Below, in pieces: positions 25,890 through 32,885 of a stretch of DNA of 42,371 nucleotides. The position numbers were made by a program, and so were the translations under genes. The notes beneath the pieces were generated by a model, which was given only the letters and a program-made list of their open reading frames with translations, had not been told where the DNA came from and did no database searches. The first letter of the stretch is position 1; each line of letters opens with the position of its first letter. Source of the stretch: JAAAPF01 sp964481035 (GTDB lineage: Bacteria; Pseudomonadota; Alphaproteobacteria; Geminicoccales; Geminicoccaceae); the NCBI GenBank assembly GCA_964481035.1, contig CAYZSE010000009.1, forward strand, positions 1-42,371, given 5' to 3'.

Positions 25890-26678
25890 ATGAGCATTGT
25901 CGACTGGGCGTCGCACAAGACCACCGACATGACATCACAATACGACGAGCAAACCCTGGCAATCCTGCCGATCGGCGCGGTCGAGCAGCACGGCCCGCAC
26001 CTGCCGCTCGGCACCGACAGCCTCATCCTCGAGGCGCTGCTCGAGCGGTTGCGCGGGCGTTCGCTGGCGCGCGGGCGCGCGCTGCTTCTGCCGCTGCTGC
26101 CCGTCGGCTTCAGCCCGGAGCACCGCGCCTTTGCCGGCACGCTCACCATCAGCGCCGAACCCTTGCTCGCCGTCTGGTGCGACATCGGCCGCTCGGTCGC
26201 CGCATCCGGCGTCCGCCGGCTCTTGTTCTTGAATAGCCACGGCGGCAACGGCGCGCTCGCCCAAATCGCCGCCATGCGCCTGCGCGACGAGGCGGCCGTC
26301 GCCGCCGCCGTGCTCACGACGCATCGCCTCGGCGCGCCCGAAGGCTTCGCGACCGCCGACGAGCAACGCTACGGCGTTCACGCCGGCCGGCTCGAGACGG
26401 CGCTCGTCCGAGCGATCGCTCCCGACCTCGTCGACGAGGCGGCGGTCCAGGACTTCGCGCCGCGCGAGAAGGATCTGGCGACACCGGCCGCGAGCTACAC
26501 CGGCGGGATCGCCCGTCAGGCCTGGCGGATCGAGGACCTGCACCCGTCGGGCGCGGTCGGCGACGCCGCCGCAGCCCGGCCCGGCGACGGCGAGGCGCTC
26601 ATGGAGCACCTGGTCGCCGGCACCCTCGACGTCATCGACGGGCTCCTCGCGCTGCCACTGCCGCCGCTCAGCCGTTGA
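25890..26678 (+). CDS. creatininase-family amidohydrolase
   Basis: A 262-residue metal hydrolase of the creatininase fold: LPIGAVEQHGPHLPLGTDS supplies Glu, His and Asp ligands, LFLNSHGGNG a further His, and HAGRLETALV the last Glu region. The family includes creatinine hydrolase, the mycofactocin protease MftE and the archaeal formylaminopyrimidine deformylase ArfB, which acts on the product of a GTP cyclohydrolase. Its 3' end overlaps the convergent GTP cyclohydrolase II gene by 11 bp, so an ArfB-like role on a pyrimidine intermediate deserves attention. Actual substrate unknown. Confidence 0.82.
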   Translation: MSIVDWASHKTTDMTSQYDEQTLAILPIGAVEQHGPHLPLGTDSLILEALLERLRGRSLARGRALLLPLLPVGFSPEHRAFAGTLTISAEPLLAVWCDIGRSVAASGVRRLLFLNSHGGNGALAQIAAMRLRDEAAVAAAVLTTHRLGAPEGFATADEQRYGVHAGRLETALVRAIAPDLVDEAAVQDFAPREKDLATPAASYTGGIARQAWRIEDLHPSGAVGDAAAARPGDGEALMEHLVAGTLDVIDGLLALPLPPLSR

Positions 26679-27783
26679 CGGCGTGCAGGTAGCCGGTCTT
26701 GGCGACCCGCGCACGGATGTAGCGCTCGTTGTGCGGGTTGAGCGTCGCCTCGAGCCCGACGCGGTCGACGACGTCGATGTTGCAGCTCTGGAGCCGCGCG
26801 ATCTTTTCCGGGTTGTTGGTCATCAGCCGCACGCGGGTGAGGCCCAGGTCCTGGAGCATGCGGGCGGCGATGGCGAACTCGCGCTCGTCGGCAGCGAAGC
26901 CCAGCGCCTCGTTCGCCTCCAGAGTGTCGAGCCCGCCGTTCTGGAGCGCGTAGGCGCGAAGCTTGTTGGCGATGCCGATGCCCCGGCCTTCTTGCGCCAG
27001 ATAGCAGATGACGCCGCCGCCGGCCTCGCTCATTTCGGCGATCGCGGTGTCGAGCTGCTCGCCGCAATCGCAGCGCAGGCTGCGGAAGATGTCGCCGGTG
27101 AGGCAGGCCGAGTGCAGCCGCACCAGGGGGACTCCATCCGTCTCGGGCCGGCCGATGACGACCGCCACGTGGTCGGTGAGGCTGTCGCGCGAGCGGTAGG
27201 CGACGAAGCGGACGTCGCCCTCGGTCGGCAACGGCACCGGCGCCTCGGCCAGCCGGCGCACGTGGCTCGCGTTGGCGCGGCGGAAGTCGGCGACGTCGCC
27301 GACGCTGGTGGCGAGCACCGTGCCGCGGTCGCGTAGTCCGGCGAACGCTGCGGCGGTGGCCGGCCCGGAGCGCAGCGCCAGCAGCGCCGGCACGGTCTCG
27401 GCGAGGCGCGCGAGCACGAAGGCGGCGGCGGCGGCTTCGTCACCGTCGAGCGGCCGGATTCGGGAGCGGACGAGCTCGAGGTCCGCCGCGCTCGGTCGAC
27501 CGAAGCCGAGCCGCTCGAGGAGGCGGGTGCCGATGTCTGCGGTGACGGGCAGCGCCGCCGGCCCGGCGCGTAGGTTCAGCGCCGCCGCCCGATAACCGTT
27601 GAGGAGAAGCTCCGCCTGGTCGGCCCCGAGGGCTGCGAGCACCTGGCGCCCACGGTCGCCGTGCGGCTCGAGGCCGCTCACCAGCCAGGCGCCGGCGTCG
27701 CCGCGGACGATGACCGGGCGACCCTGGCGCAGCTCGAACACGCAACGGTCCACCGCAACGAGCGACAAATCTTCAAAAAACAT
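26668..27783 (-). CDS. ribA: GTP cyclohydrolase II with degenerate N-terminal half
   Basis: A 371-residue protein. Residues 190-371 are a complete GTP cyclohydrolase II: zinc ligands Cys227, Cys238 and Cys240 in HSACLTGDIFRSLRCDCGEQ, the QEGRGIG loop (264-270) and TNNPEKI. It opens GTP to 2,5-diamino-6-ribosylamino-pyrimidinone phosphate. The first about 170 residues occupy the place of a DHBP synthase domain but lack its recognisable active-site motifs, as in other alphaproteobacterial RibA proteins. ATG 27783 has AGAAGAGG 7 bp upstream. It may serve housekeeping riboflavin synthesis, the neighbouring special locus, or both. Confidence 0.9.
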   Translation of the reverse strand: MFFEDLSLVAVDRCVFELRQGRPVIVRGDAGAWLVSGLEPHGDRGRQVLAALGADQAELLLNGYRAAALNLRAGPAALPVTADIGTRLLERLGFGRPSAADLELVRSRIRPLDGDEAAAAAFVLARLAETVPALLALRSGPATAAAFAGLRDRGTVLATSVGDVADFRRANASHVRRLAEAPVPLPTEGDVRFVAYRSRDSLTDHVAVVIGRPETDGVPLVRLHSACLTGDIFRSLRCDCGEQLDTAIAEMSEAGGGVICYLAQEGRGIGIANKLRAYALQNGGLDTLEANEALGFAADEREFAIAARMLQDLGLTRVRLMTNNPEKIARLQSCNIDVVDRVGLEATLNPHNERYIRARVAKTGYLHAVNG

Positions 27784-27896
27784 CGATCGACCTCTTCTCA
27801 AGTCCGCTTCGTTGGGCGAACTCCTGCCTACATAGACGTCACAACGTGTGCGACCATCCCGTGAGGCCAGCGGTGCTCGCACGAGGAGCCTCATGA

Positions 27897-28691
27897 ATGC
27901 AGCCGACCGCGGCGGACGACGCCGCCTGGGACGCTCTGCTCGCCGCTCGTGCCGCGGCCGATGCGGGCACGCCGCCGCGACGTGGCGACGATCCGCTCTG
28001 GGAGCTCTTCGGCCCGCTCGCCTGCACGCCGCGCGGGCGAAGCTTCGTCGTCGCCCATCTCGGGCAGAGCCTCGACGGGCGCATCGCCACGGAAAGCGGC
28101 CACTCCCACTATATAGGGGGTCACGAGAGCATCGTGCACCTCCACCGCTTGCGCGCGCTCGTCGACGCGGTCGTCGTCGGAATCGGCACGGTGATCGCCG
28201 ACCAGCCACGGCTGACCACGCGGCTCGTCGCCGGGCCCAGCCCGACCCGGGTCGTGCTCGATCCTCGCGGGCGGCTGAGCCCGCCCGCGTCGCTCGTCGA
28301 CGACCGCGCCGCGCCGACCCTCGTCGTCCATGCCGCGGGCGCGCGCCCGCGGCTGCCGCCGCACGTCGCCACCGTCGCGCTTGAGGCGGACGGCGCGGGC
28401 GCGCTGGCGCCGCCGCGCGTGCTCGAGGCGCTCGCCGCCCGCGGCCTGAGCCGCGTGCTGGTCGAGGGCGGGGGGCGAACGGTGTCGCGCTTCGTCGCCG
28501 CCGGCGTGGTCGATTGCCTGCAGTTCGCAGTCGCCCCGCTGCTCATCGGCTCGGGCCGCCCGGCGCTGAGCCTGCCGACGGTCGACACGCTGGAAGGTGC
28601 GTTGCGTCCGCCCGTTCGCCGGTTCGACCTCGACGGCGACACGCTGTTCGACTTCGACCTTCGCGCACAGCCACGAGAGAAGCCGCGATGA
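27897..28691 (+). CDS. stand-alone RibD C-terminal-type pyrimidine reductase
   Basis: A 264-residue NADPH-dependent reductase of the RibD-C/dihydrofolate reductase-like group. It shares HLGQSLDGRIAT, VVGIGTVIADQPRLT and LVEGGGRTVSRF with the reductase half of the full RibD at 3379-4497, but has no deaminase domain; its first about 45 residues are unrelated. Family members reduce ribosylamino-pyrimidines or similar. As a complete RibD exists nearby, this copy probably has another substrate. ATG 27897 has AGGAG upstream. It is divergent from ribA (113-bp gap) and overlaps the next gene by 4 bp. Confidence 0.85.
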   Translation: MQPTAADDAAWDALLAARAAADAGTPPRRGDDPLWELFGPLACTPRGRSFVVAHLGQSLDGRIATESGHSHYIGGHESIVHLHRLRALVDAVVVGIGTVIADQPRLTTRLVAGPSPTRVVLDPRGRLSPPASLVDDRAAPTLVVHAAGARPRLPPHVATVALEADGAGALAPPRVLEALAARGLSRVLVEGGGRTVSRFVAAGVVDCLQFAVAPLLIGSGRPALSLPTVDTLEGALRPPVRRFDLDGDTLFDFDLRAQPREKPR

Positions 28692-28882
28692 GCTTCTGGT
28701 CCCGCCTGGCCGTCACCGCCGCCGTCATGGTCGTCTTCAGCGTCCTTCTCCACGTCGCCTGGCAGGCGCTCTCGGGTTTCGCCATGCCCGCCTATCTCGC
28801 CGGTGTCGCCGGCGGTCTCATCGCCGTTCCGGTGTGGGAATACCTGCAGATGCGCGGCCGTTCAAACATCGGCCGGCGTTGA
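28688..28882 (+). CDS. small two-helix membrane protein
   Basis: A 64-residue protein, MSFWSRLAVTAAVMVVFSVL at the start, with two hydrophobic helices (about 6-26 and 32-50) and an Arg-rich C-terminus. It starts within the stop of the reductase gene (ATGA overlap), so it is translationally coupled. No family recognised. Possibly an anchor or accessory for the reductase; function unknown. Confidence 0.65.
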   Translation: MSFWSRLAVTAAVMVVFSVLLHVAWQALSGFAMPAYLAGVAGGLIAVPVWEYLQMRGRSNIGRR

Positions 28883-28915
28883 GCGCGCTACGCGCCCACC
28901 CATGGCACGATTCTG

Positions 28916-28970
28916 CGGCACGCCGTCGCAAGGTCACGCGCTCGGCACGGCGCCGGCGAGGGGCCGTCGC
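28916..28970 (+). repeat. 55-bp direct repeat, left copy at gap edge
   Basis: These 55 bases, ending exactly at the first N, recur without a mismatch immediately after the gap (29071-29125). The length equals a k-mer size commonly used by de Bruijn assemblers, so the copies are most simply two overlapping contig ends. Confidence 0.85.
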
Positions 28971-29070
28971 NNNNNNNNNNNNNNNNNNNNNNNNNNNNNN
29001 NNNNNNNNNNNNNNNNNNNNNNNNNNNNNNNNNNNNNNNNNNNNNNNNNNNNNNNNNNNNNNNNNNNNNN
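28971..29070. other. assembly gap (100 Ns)
   Basis: One hundred undetermined bases, flanked on both sides by the same 55-bp sequence. The round number suggests a scaffolder default, not a measured distance. If the flanks are one overlap, the true spacing between 28882 and 29161 is about 123 bp and no gene is missing. Confidence 0.95.
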
Positions 29071-29125
29071 CGGCACGCCGTCGCAAGGTCACGCGCTCGG
29101 CACGGCGCCGGCGAGGGGCCGTCGC
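29071..29125 (+). repeat. 55-bp direct repeat, right copy at gap edge
   Basis: Exact copy of 28916-28970, beginning at the first base after the Ns. See the left copy for interpretation. The remaining bases to 29160 hold no gene that I can see. Confidence 0.85.
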
Positions 29126-29160
29126 TGCGAGGAAGGCGTCGAGGCCGCCGCGGCTGCGTC

Positions 29161-29955
29161 TTACGGTTGCGCCGGCGGCGCCGCGAAGACGTCGCGATGG
29201 CCGACGTCGAGGCGGCTCGTCCCGGCGTCGATGGCGGCGCGGCGGGCACGGGCCCAGGCGTCGAGACCGGGGGGCGGTGGTGCGAGCTCGGCGAGCGCCC
29301 GGCTAACGCCGTCGAGGTACGCCGCCTGCAGGTCCGGCGCGGCCAGCTCGCGCCAGTCGCCGGCGGCGGCCTCGACGGTCCAGCCGCGCCTCGCCAGCAG
29401 CTTCTCCAGCATCGCCGGCGCCGCGGTGCCGAGCGCCGTCCCGAAGCCCTTGTCGCCGCCCTGATGTGCGGCATGGGCCGCCGCCATGGCGGCGTCGTCG
29501 GGGTGCGCCGGTCGCCAGGCGACGCGGCCGTCGACGCTGCCGGTGACGAGCAGCGCCGCACCCGCCCCGGCGGCGGCGTCGACCAGTCGCTCCAGCCAGG
29601 TGGCACCGACCAGGTCGATGAGCGCGGCCGCGGTCACCAGATCCGCGCCGGCGACGACCGCCTCCAGATCGGCCGTCCGCAGGTCGAGGCAGGAGGTCGC
29701 CACCTCACCGGCGGCGGCCTCGAGCTCGGCGAGCAAGCCCGCGTCGTTGTCGACGAGATGCCAGCGGGTCGATGCCGGCAGGTGACGGGCGAGGAAGCGC
29801 AGGTTCGAGCCCCGGCCGCAGCCGAGGTCGACGACCTGCGGCGCCGGGCGGTCGTCGAGGAAACGCACCGCCGCGGCGGTAACGCCAGGCGCCCGCGCGG
29901 CGTGGTCGGCGGGTTCGCGCAACGCCAGCCAATCGGCGGCAAAGCTCAGTCCCAT
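29161..29955 (-). CDS. class I SAM-dependent methyltransferase
   Basis: A 264-residue Rossmann-fold methyltransferase: motif I VVDLGCGRGSNLRFLA, then WHLVDNDAGLLAEL for the adenosyl-ribose acidic residue, and VTAAALIDLVGATWL for the later core strand. The acceptor is unknown. It overlaps the upstream glycosyltransferase gene by 10 bp and ends a four-gene leftward set (dehydrogenase, PTPS-like, glycosyltransferase, methyltransferase), so it probably methylates the product of that set. Other small-molecule methyltransferases cannot be excluded. Confidence 0.82.
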   Translation of the reverse strand: MGLSFAADWLALREPADHAARAPGVTAAAVRFLDDRPAPQVVDLGCGRGSNLRFLARHLPASTRWHLVDNDAGLLAELEAAAGEVATSCLDLRTADLEAVVAGADLVTAAALIDLVGATWLERLVDAAAGAGAALLVTGSVDGRVAWRPAHPDDAAMAAAHAAHQGGDKGFGTALGTAAPAMLEKLLARRGWTVEAAAGDWRELAAPDLQAAYLDGVSRALAELAPPPPGLDAWARARRAAIDAGTSRLDVGHRDVFAAPPAQP

Positions 29956-30992
29956 GACGCGATCTCCTCGACAGCGGCGGCGAAAATTCCGGCGGCCGTC
30001 GCCCAGTCGCCCTGCACCGCGCGCGCCGCCCGGGCGGCCTGCGCGAGCTCGCGGCGCCGCTGCGGTCGATCGAGAAGCTCGGCCAAGGCCTCGGCCAGCG
30101 CGGTGGCGTCGCCGGGGCCGACGAGGCGGCTCGCCGCCGGCGGCACCGTGTCGGCGGTGGCGCCGCCGGCGGTCGCGACGATCGGCAGCCCCGAGGCGAT
30201 GGCTTCGGCGAAGACCATGCCGTAGCCCTCGTAGTGCGAGCCGAGGACGAACACGTCAGCCTCGGCGTAGAGGGCGTCCAAGGTCCGCGCCGAGACGGTG
30301 TCGCGCAGCTCGACGCGCTCGCCGAAGGTCAAGGCCTGCGCCTCGATCTTGGCCTCGTAAGCCGGGTCGAGGCCGCGCGCGCCGACGCAGACGAGCCGCC
30401 AGTGACGGTCGCGGATCCGCTCGAGCGCCTCCAGCAGCACGTCGTGGCCCTTGCGGGGCGTGTAGCTGGCGACGCACAGCAGCGTGGGCACGCCGCCGCT
30501 GCCGCGGCTGGAGGCGCGCCGGTCGACGCCGGGCTCGACGACCCGGATGCGTTGCGGCGGCACGCCGAAGGCGTCGAGGCGGTGGCGGGTGAAGGGGCTC
30601 GTCACGATGACCCCGCGCGCCGCGGCGAGCGCCAGCATCTCGCCGTCGCGCAGCCGCTCGGCCGTGGTCGGATCGAGCCCGATCTCGTCCGCGAGCGGGT
30701 GATGGACGAGCGCGATCAGCCGGCGGTCACCGCGAAAGGCCGGGGCGACGTGCCCCATCGCTCCGAGGGCGAGGCCGTCGATGACGATCGGGACGAGCGG
30801 GCTCGCAGCCGCGAGCCAGTCGGCGGCGGCCTGCAGCTCGACCTCGCTGGGCGCCGGGAAACCCGCCCCGAGCGTCTTCGCCTCGACGTCCCAGCCGAGC
30901 CGTCGCAGGCCGTCGATGATCCGCCGATCGTAGGCGTAGCCGCCGGTCGCCTGCTCGAACGGACCCGGCGCGGCGAGGACGAGTGATTTCAT
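29946..30992 (-). CDS. family 4 glycosyltransferase
   Basis: A 348-residue GT-B glycosyltransferase. The C-terminal donor-binding domain has LLCVASYTPRKGHDVLLEAL, ALYAEADVFVLGSHYEGYGM and the E-x7-E motif in EGYGMVFAEAIASGLPIVAT; the N-terminal acceptor domain has GGYAYDRRIIDGLRRLGWDV. GT4 enzymes use nucleotide sugars; some cyanobacterial members glycosylate pterins, a useful precedent beside a PTPS-like gene. The ATG shares 4 bp with the PTPS-like stop, and the stop overlaps the methyltransferase start by 10 bp. Confidence 0.88.
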   Translation of the reverse strand: MKSLVLAAPGPFEQATGGYAYDRRIIDGLRRLGWDVEAKTLGAGFPAPSEVELQAAADWLAAASPLVPIVIDGLALGAMGHVAPAFRGDRRLIALVHHPLADEIGLDPTTAERLRDGEMLALAAARGVIVTSPFTRHRLDAFGVPPQRIRVVEPGVDRRASSRGSGGVPTLLCVASYTPRKGHDVLLEALERIRDRHWRLVCVGARGLDPAYEAKIEAQALTFGERVELRDTVSARTLDALYAEADVFVLGSHYEGYGMVFAEAIASGLPIVATAGGATADTVPPAASRLVGPGDATALAEALAELLDRPQRRRELAQAARAARAVQGDWATAAGIFAAAVEEIASWD

Positions 30993-31396
30993 GCGCCGCC
31001 CAGGGGGCCGTCGAAGCTCGCCCAGGCGACGTGCGATTCGTGCAGGGTGACCTTGAGGCCCGAGAGCCCGCCGGCGTGGCGGCCGAGCTCGCCCGCGGCG
31101 ATCCGCGCGGCCATGCGCGCGAAGACCACGCCCGCGAGGAACTCCGTGGTCGTGTTCTGGCCGCGAAAGGCCTCCTCGTCGTCGAGGTTCTTGAAGTTGA
31201 GCTCACCCAGCACGGCCGCGAGCGCGGTGAGCGCGCGACCGATGTCGACGACGATGCCGTCGGGATCGAGCGCGACGCGACGGAACTCGACGTCGACGTT
31301 GTAGGTGGCGCCGTGCAGCGCCTGCGCCGGGCCGAACACGTCGCCCTTGAAGCTGTGGGCGATCATGAAGTGGTCGCGAACGGTGACGCTGTACAC
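30989..31396 (-). CDS. PTPS/QueD-fold protein with altered active site
   Basis: A 135-residue T-fold protein of the 6-pyruvoyl/6-carboxytetrahydropterin synthase family: RDHFMIAHSFKG, ALHGATYNVDVEF, VVDIGRAL, LNFKNLD, NTTTEFLA and a C-terminal LHESHVAWASF. His14 and His28 are in place, but the third zinc His of the normal HGH motif is Ala30, and no Cys stands before it (FGPAQALHGA). The usual catalytic Cys and one ligand are thus missing, while the pterin-anchoring Glu (Glu120) remains. The start is GTG 31396, since family homology begins there. It overlaps the glycosyltransferase by 4 bp. Confidence 0.82.
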   Translation of the reverse strand: MYSVTVRDHFMIAHSFKGDVFGPAQALHGATYNVDVEFRRVALDPDGIVVDIGRALTALAAVLGELNFKNLDDEEAFRGQNTTTEFLAGVVFARMAARIAAGELGRHAGGLSGLKVTLHESHVAWASFDGPLGGA

Positions 31397-31416
31397 CGGG
31401 TGCCCTCGTTGCTCGT

Positions 31417-32385
31417 TCAGTCGTAGGTGATCCGCGCACAGAGCACGCGACGCCGCCCCTCGGCAAGCTCGGCCATGAACCCCGGCAGCTCCTCGAAGGC
31501 GACGACGGTGTCGACGAGCCCGGCGAGCGCGGGATCGGCGAGCAGCGCCAGCGCGCGCTCGAGCCGACCGCGATGATCGAGGCGCCCGCGCATCGGCCGC
31601 GCGACATGCCCGACCTGCGACGAGACGATCGCGAGCCGACGGCTGTGGAAGGCCCCGCCCAGGGGGAGCGCGACGTCGCGATCGCCGTACCAGCTCAGCT
31701 CGACGACGCGACCCTCGAAGGCGAGCCGCTCCAGCGCCCAGACCAGCCCGGCCGGCGCGCCGCTCGCGTGAACGACGAGATCGAACTCCCGCTCCACCTC
31801 CCCTGCGGCGGCGAAGGCGAGGCCCAGCCGGGAGGCCGCCGGTGCGCGTTCCCGGTCGACGTCGACGACGAGCGGGCCGTGGCCGTGGCGAGCGAGGAGG
31901 TAAGCCGTCAACAGACCGACGACGCCGGCGCCGACGACTGCCACCCGCTCGCCCGGCTGCGGTGCCGCGTCCCACAGCGCGTTGAGCGCCGTTTCCATGT
32001 TGGCGGCGAGGACGGCGCGCGCGTCCGGCACGTCATCGGGAACGGGCACGGCCATCGCCGCCGGTGCGGTGAAGCGGTCCTGGTGTGGGTGCAGGCAGAA
32101 GATACGGCGGTCGCGCAACGCCGCGGCGCCGGCCTCGACGAGACCGACGGCCGCGTAGCCGTACTTGACGGGTGCGGGGAAGGCACCCGCCTGCAGCGGT
32201 GCGCGCATCGTCTCGTACTGGCTCGGCGGCACCCGACCCTGGAAGACGAGGCGCTCGGTCCCGGCGCTCACGCCGCTCGCCCGGGTGCGGACCAGCACGT
32301 CCTCCTCGCCGGGCGGCGCCAGGGGCTCGTCGCGGATCGCGCCGCGCCCGGGTGCGACGACCCAAAAGGCGCGCGCCGTCGTCAC
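31417..32385 (-). CDS. medium-chain dehydrogenase without zinc ligands (BchC-like)
   Basis: A 322-residue MDR-superfamily protein. The GroES-like half has VLVRTRASGVSAGTERLVFQG and YGYAAVGLVE, where zinc enzymes carry Cys and GHE; both are replaced, so no catalytic zinc is expected. The Rossmann half has METALNALWDAAPQPGE and VVGAGVVGLLTAYLLARHG. The layout resembles the bacteriochlorophyllide dehydrogenase BchC group, but no photosynthesis genes are here. GTG 32385 is the chosen start, matching the family N-terminus. It heads the leftward operon, 20 bp before the PTPS-like gene, and may reduce or oxidise a side chain of its product. Confidence 0.82.
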   Translation of the reverse strand: MTTARAFWVVAPGRGAIRDEPLAPPGEEDVLVRTRASGVSAGTERLVFQGRVPPSQYETMRAPLQAGAFPAPVKYGYAAVGLVEAGAAALRDRRIFCLHPHQDRFTAPAAMAVPVPDDVPDARAVLAANMETALNALWDAAPQPGERVAVVGAGVVGLLTAYLLARHGHGPLVVDVDRERAPAASRLGLAFAAAGEVEREFDLVVHASGAPAGLVWALERLAFEGRVVELSWYGDRDVALPLGGAFHSRRLAIVSSQVGHVARPMRGRLDHRGRLERALALLADPALAGLVDTVVAFEELPGFMAELAEGRRRVLCARITYD

Positions 32386-32885
32386 GGCAGCCGGCTCGAG
32401 AGGCGGCACCGGCCGATCACGCGAAGATCGGTCGGCCGTCGGGTCTGGTGCATGACGCTGGCGTCCCGCGCTCCTCTTCGCCAATCGCTCGTCGAGCCGA
32501 AGCGTGGTCGCTCCGCCGCGCTTTCGCAAGCACCGGCCCGGCCCTGGCGGGGACCGCCGTGTTGCGTGACCTCGACGCTCTTGCTGAACCGCTGCGGCAC
32601 GCGATAACCTTACGTAAGGTGGCCGGGGCGCCGCCTGGGCGGGCCGCAGCGTCACGCGTCGCCTGCTGCCGGGCGCGTATCCGGCGCCATCCTCGCGGCG
32701 CATGGACGCGGCATCGCGGCGGTTATGCGACGGCCTGCGCCGCTTTCCGGCTGCAGCTCGAAGAGCCGACGCAAGGCCGAAGGGGAGCGCGCATCGAGCC
32801 CGCCCGGACGAGGCGCACCGTCGGTGCGAGATCAACCGACGCCGTGAAAGCGCCTTGCCACGGACATTCCCTCGAGGTTCCTTCA
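32386..32885. other. 500-bp divergent control region
   Basis: Non-coding stretch between the dehydrogenase (leftward) and the MetE-like gene (rightward). Frames here remain open only because of high GC and show no recognisable protein. Its one clear element is the 14-bp palindrome at 32607-32620. It is unusually long for this compact window, so a leader RNA or small unrecognised gene is possible. Confidence 0.5.
32607..32620. promoter_or_regulatory. perfect 14-bp palindrome, candidate operator
   Basis: ACCTTACGTAAGGT reads identically on both strands, with 7-bp arms and no mismatch. It lies 222 bp before the dehydrogenase start and 266 bp before the MetE-like start, in locally AT-richer DNA. 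Such a site suits a dimeric repressor or activator controlling both directions. No regulator gene is adjacent. Confidence 0.6.

Noticed and set aside
27784..27896. FMN riboswitch in the ribA/RibD-like divergent spacer
   Set aside because: None of the conserved RFN-element blocks are visible; the spacer is only 113 bp.
28888..29306. Open frames running through the N run
   Set aside because: They contain undetermined residues and repeat-derived sequence; no homology.
31417..32385. Annotating the dehydrogenase as bchC
   Set aside because: No bacteriochlorophyll genes are nearby and the operon partners point elsewhere; only BchC-like is justified.
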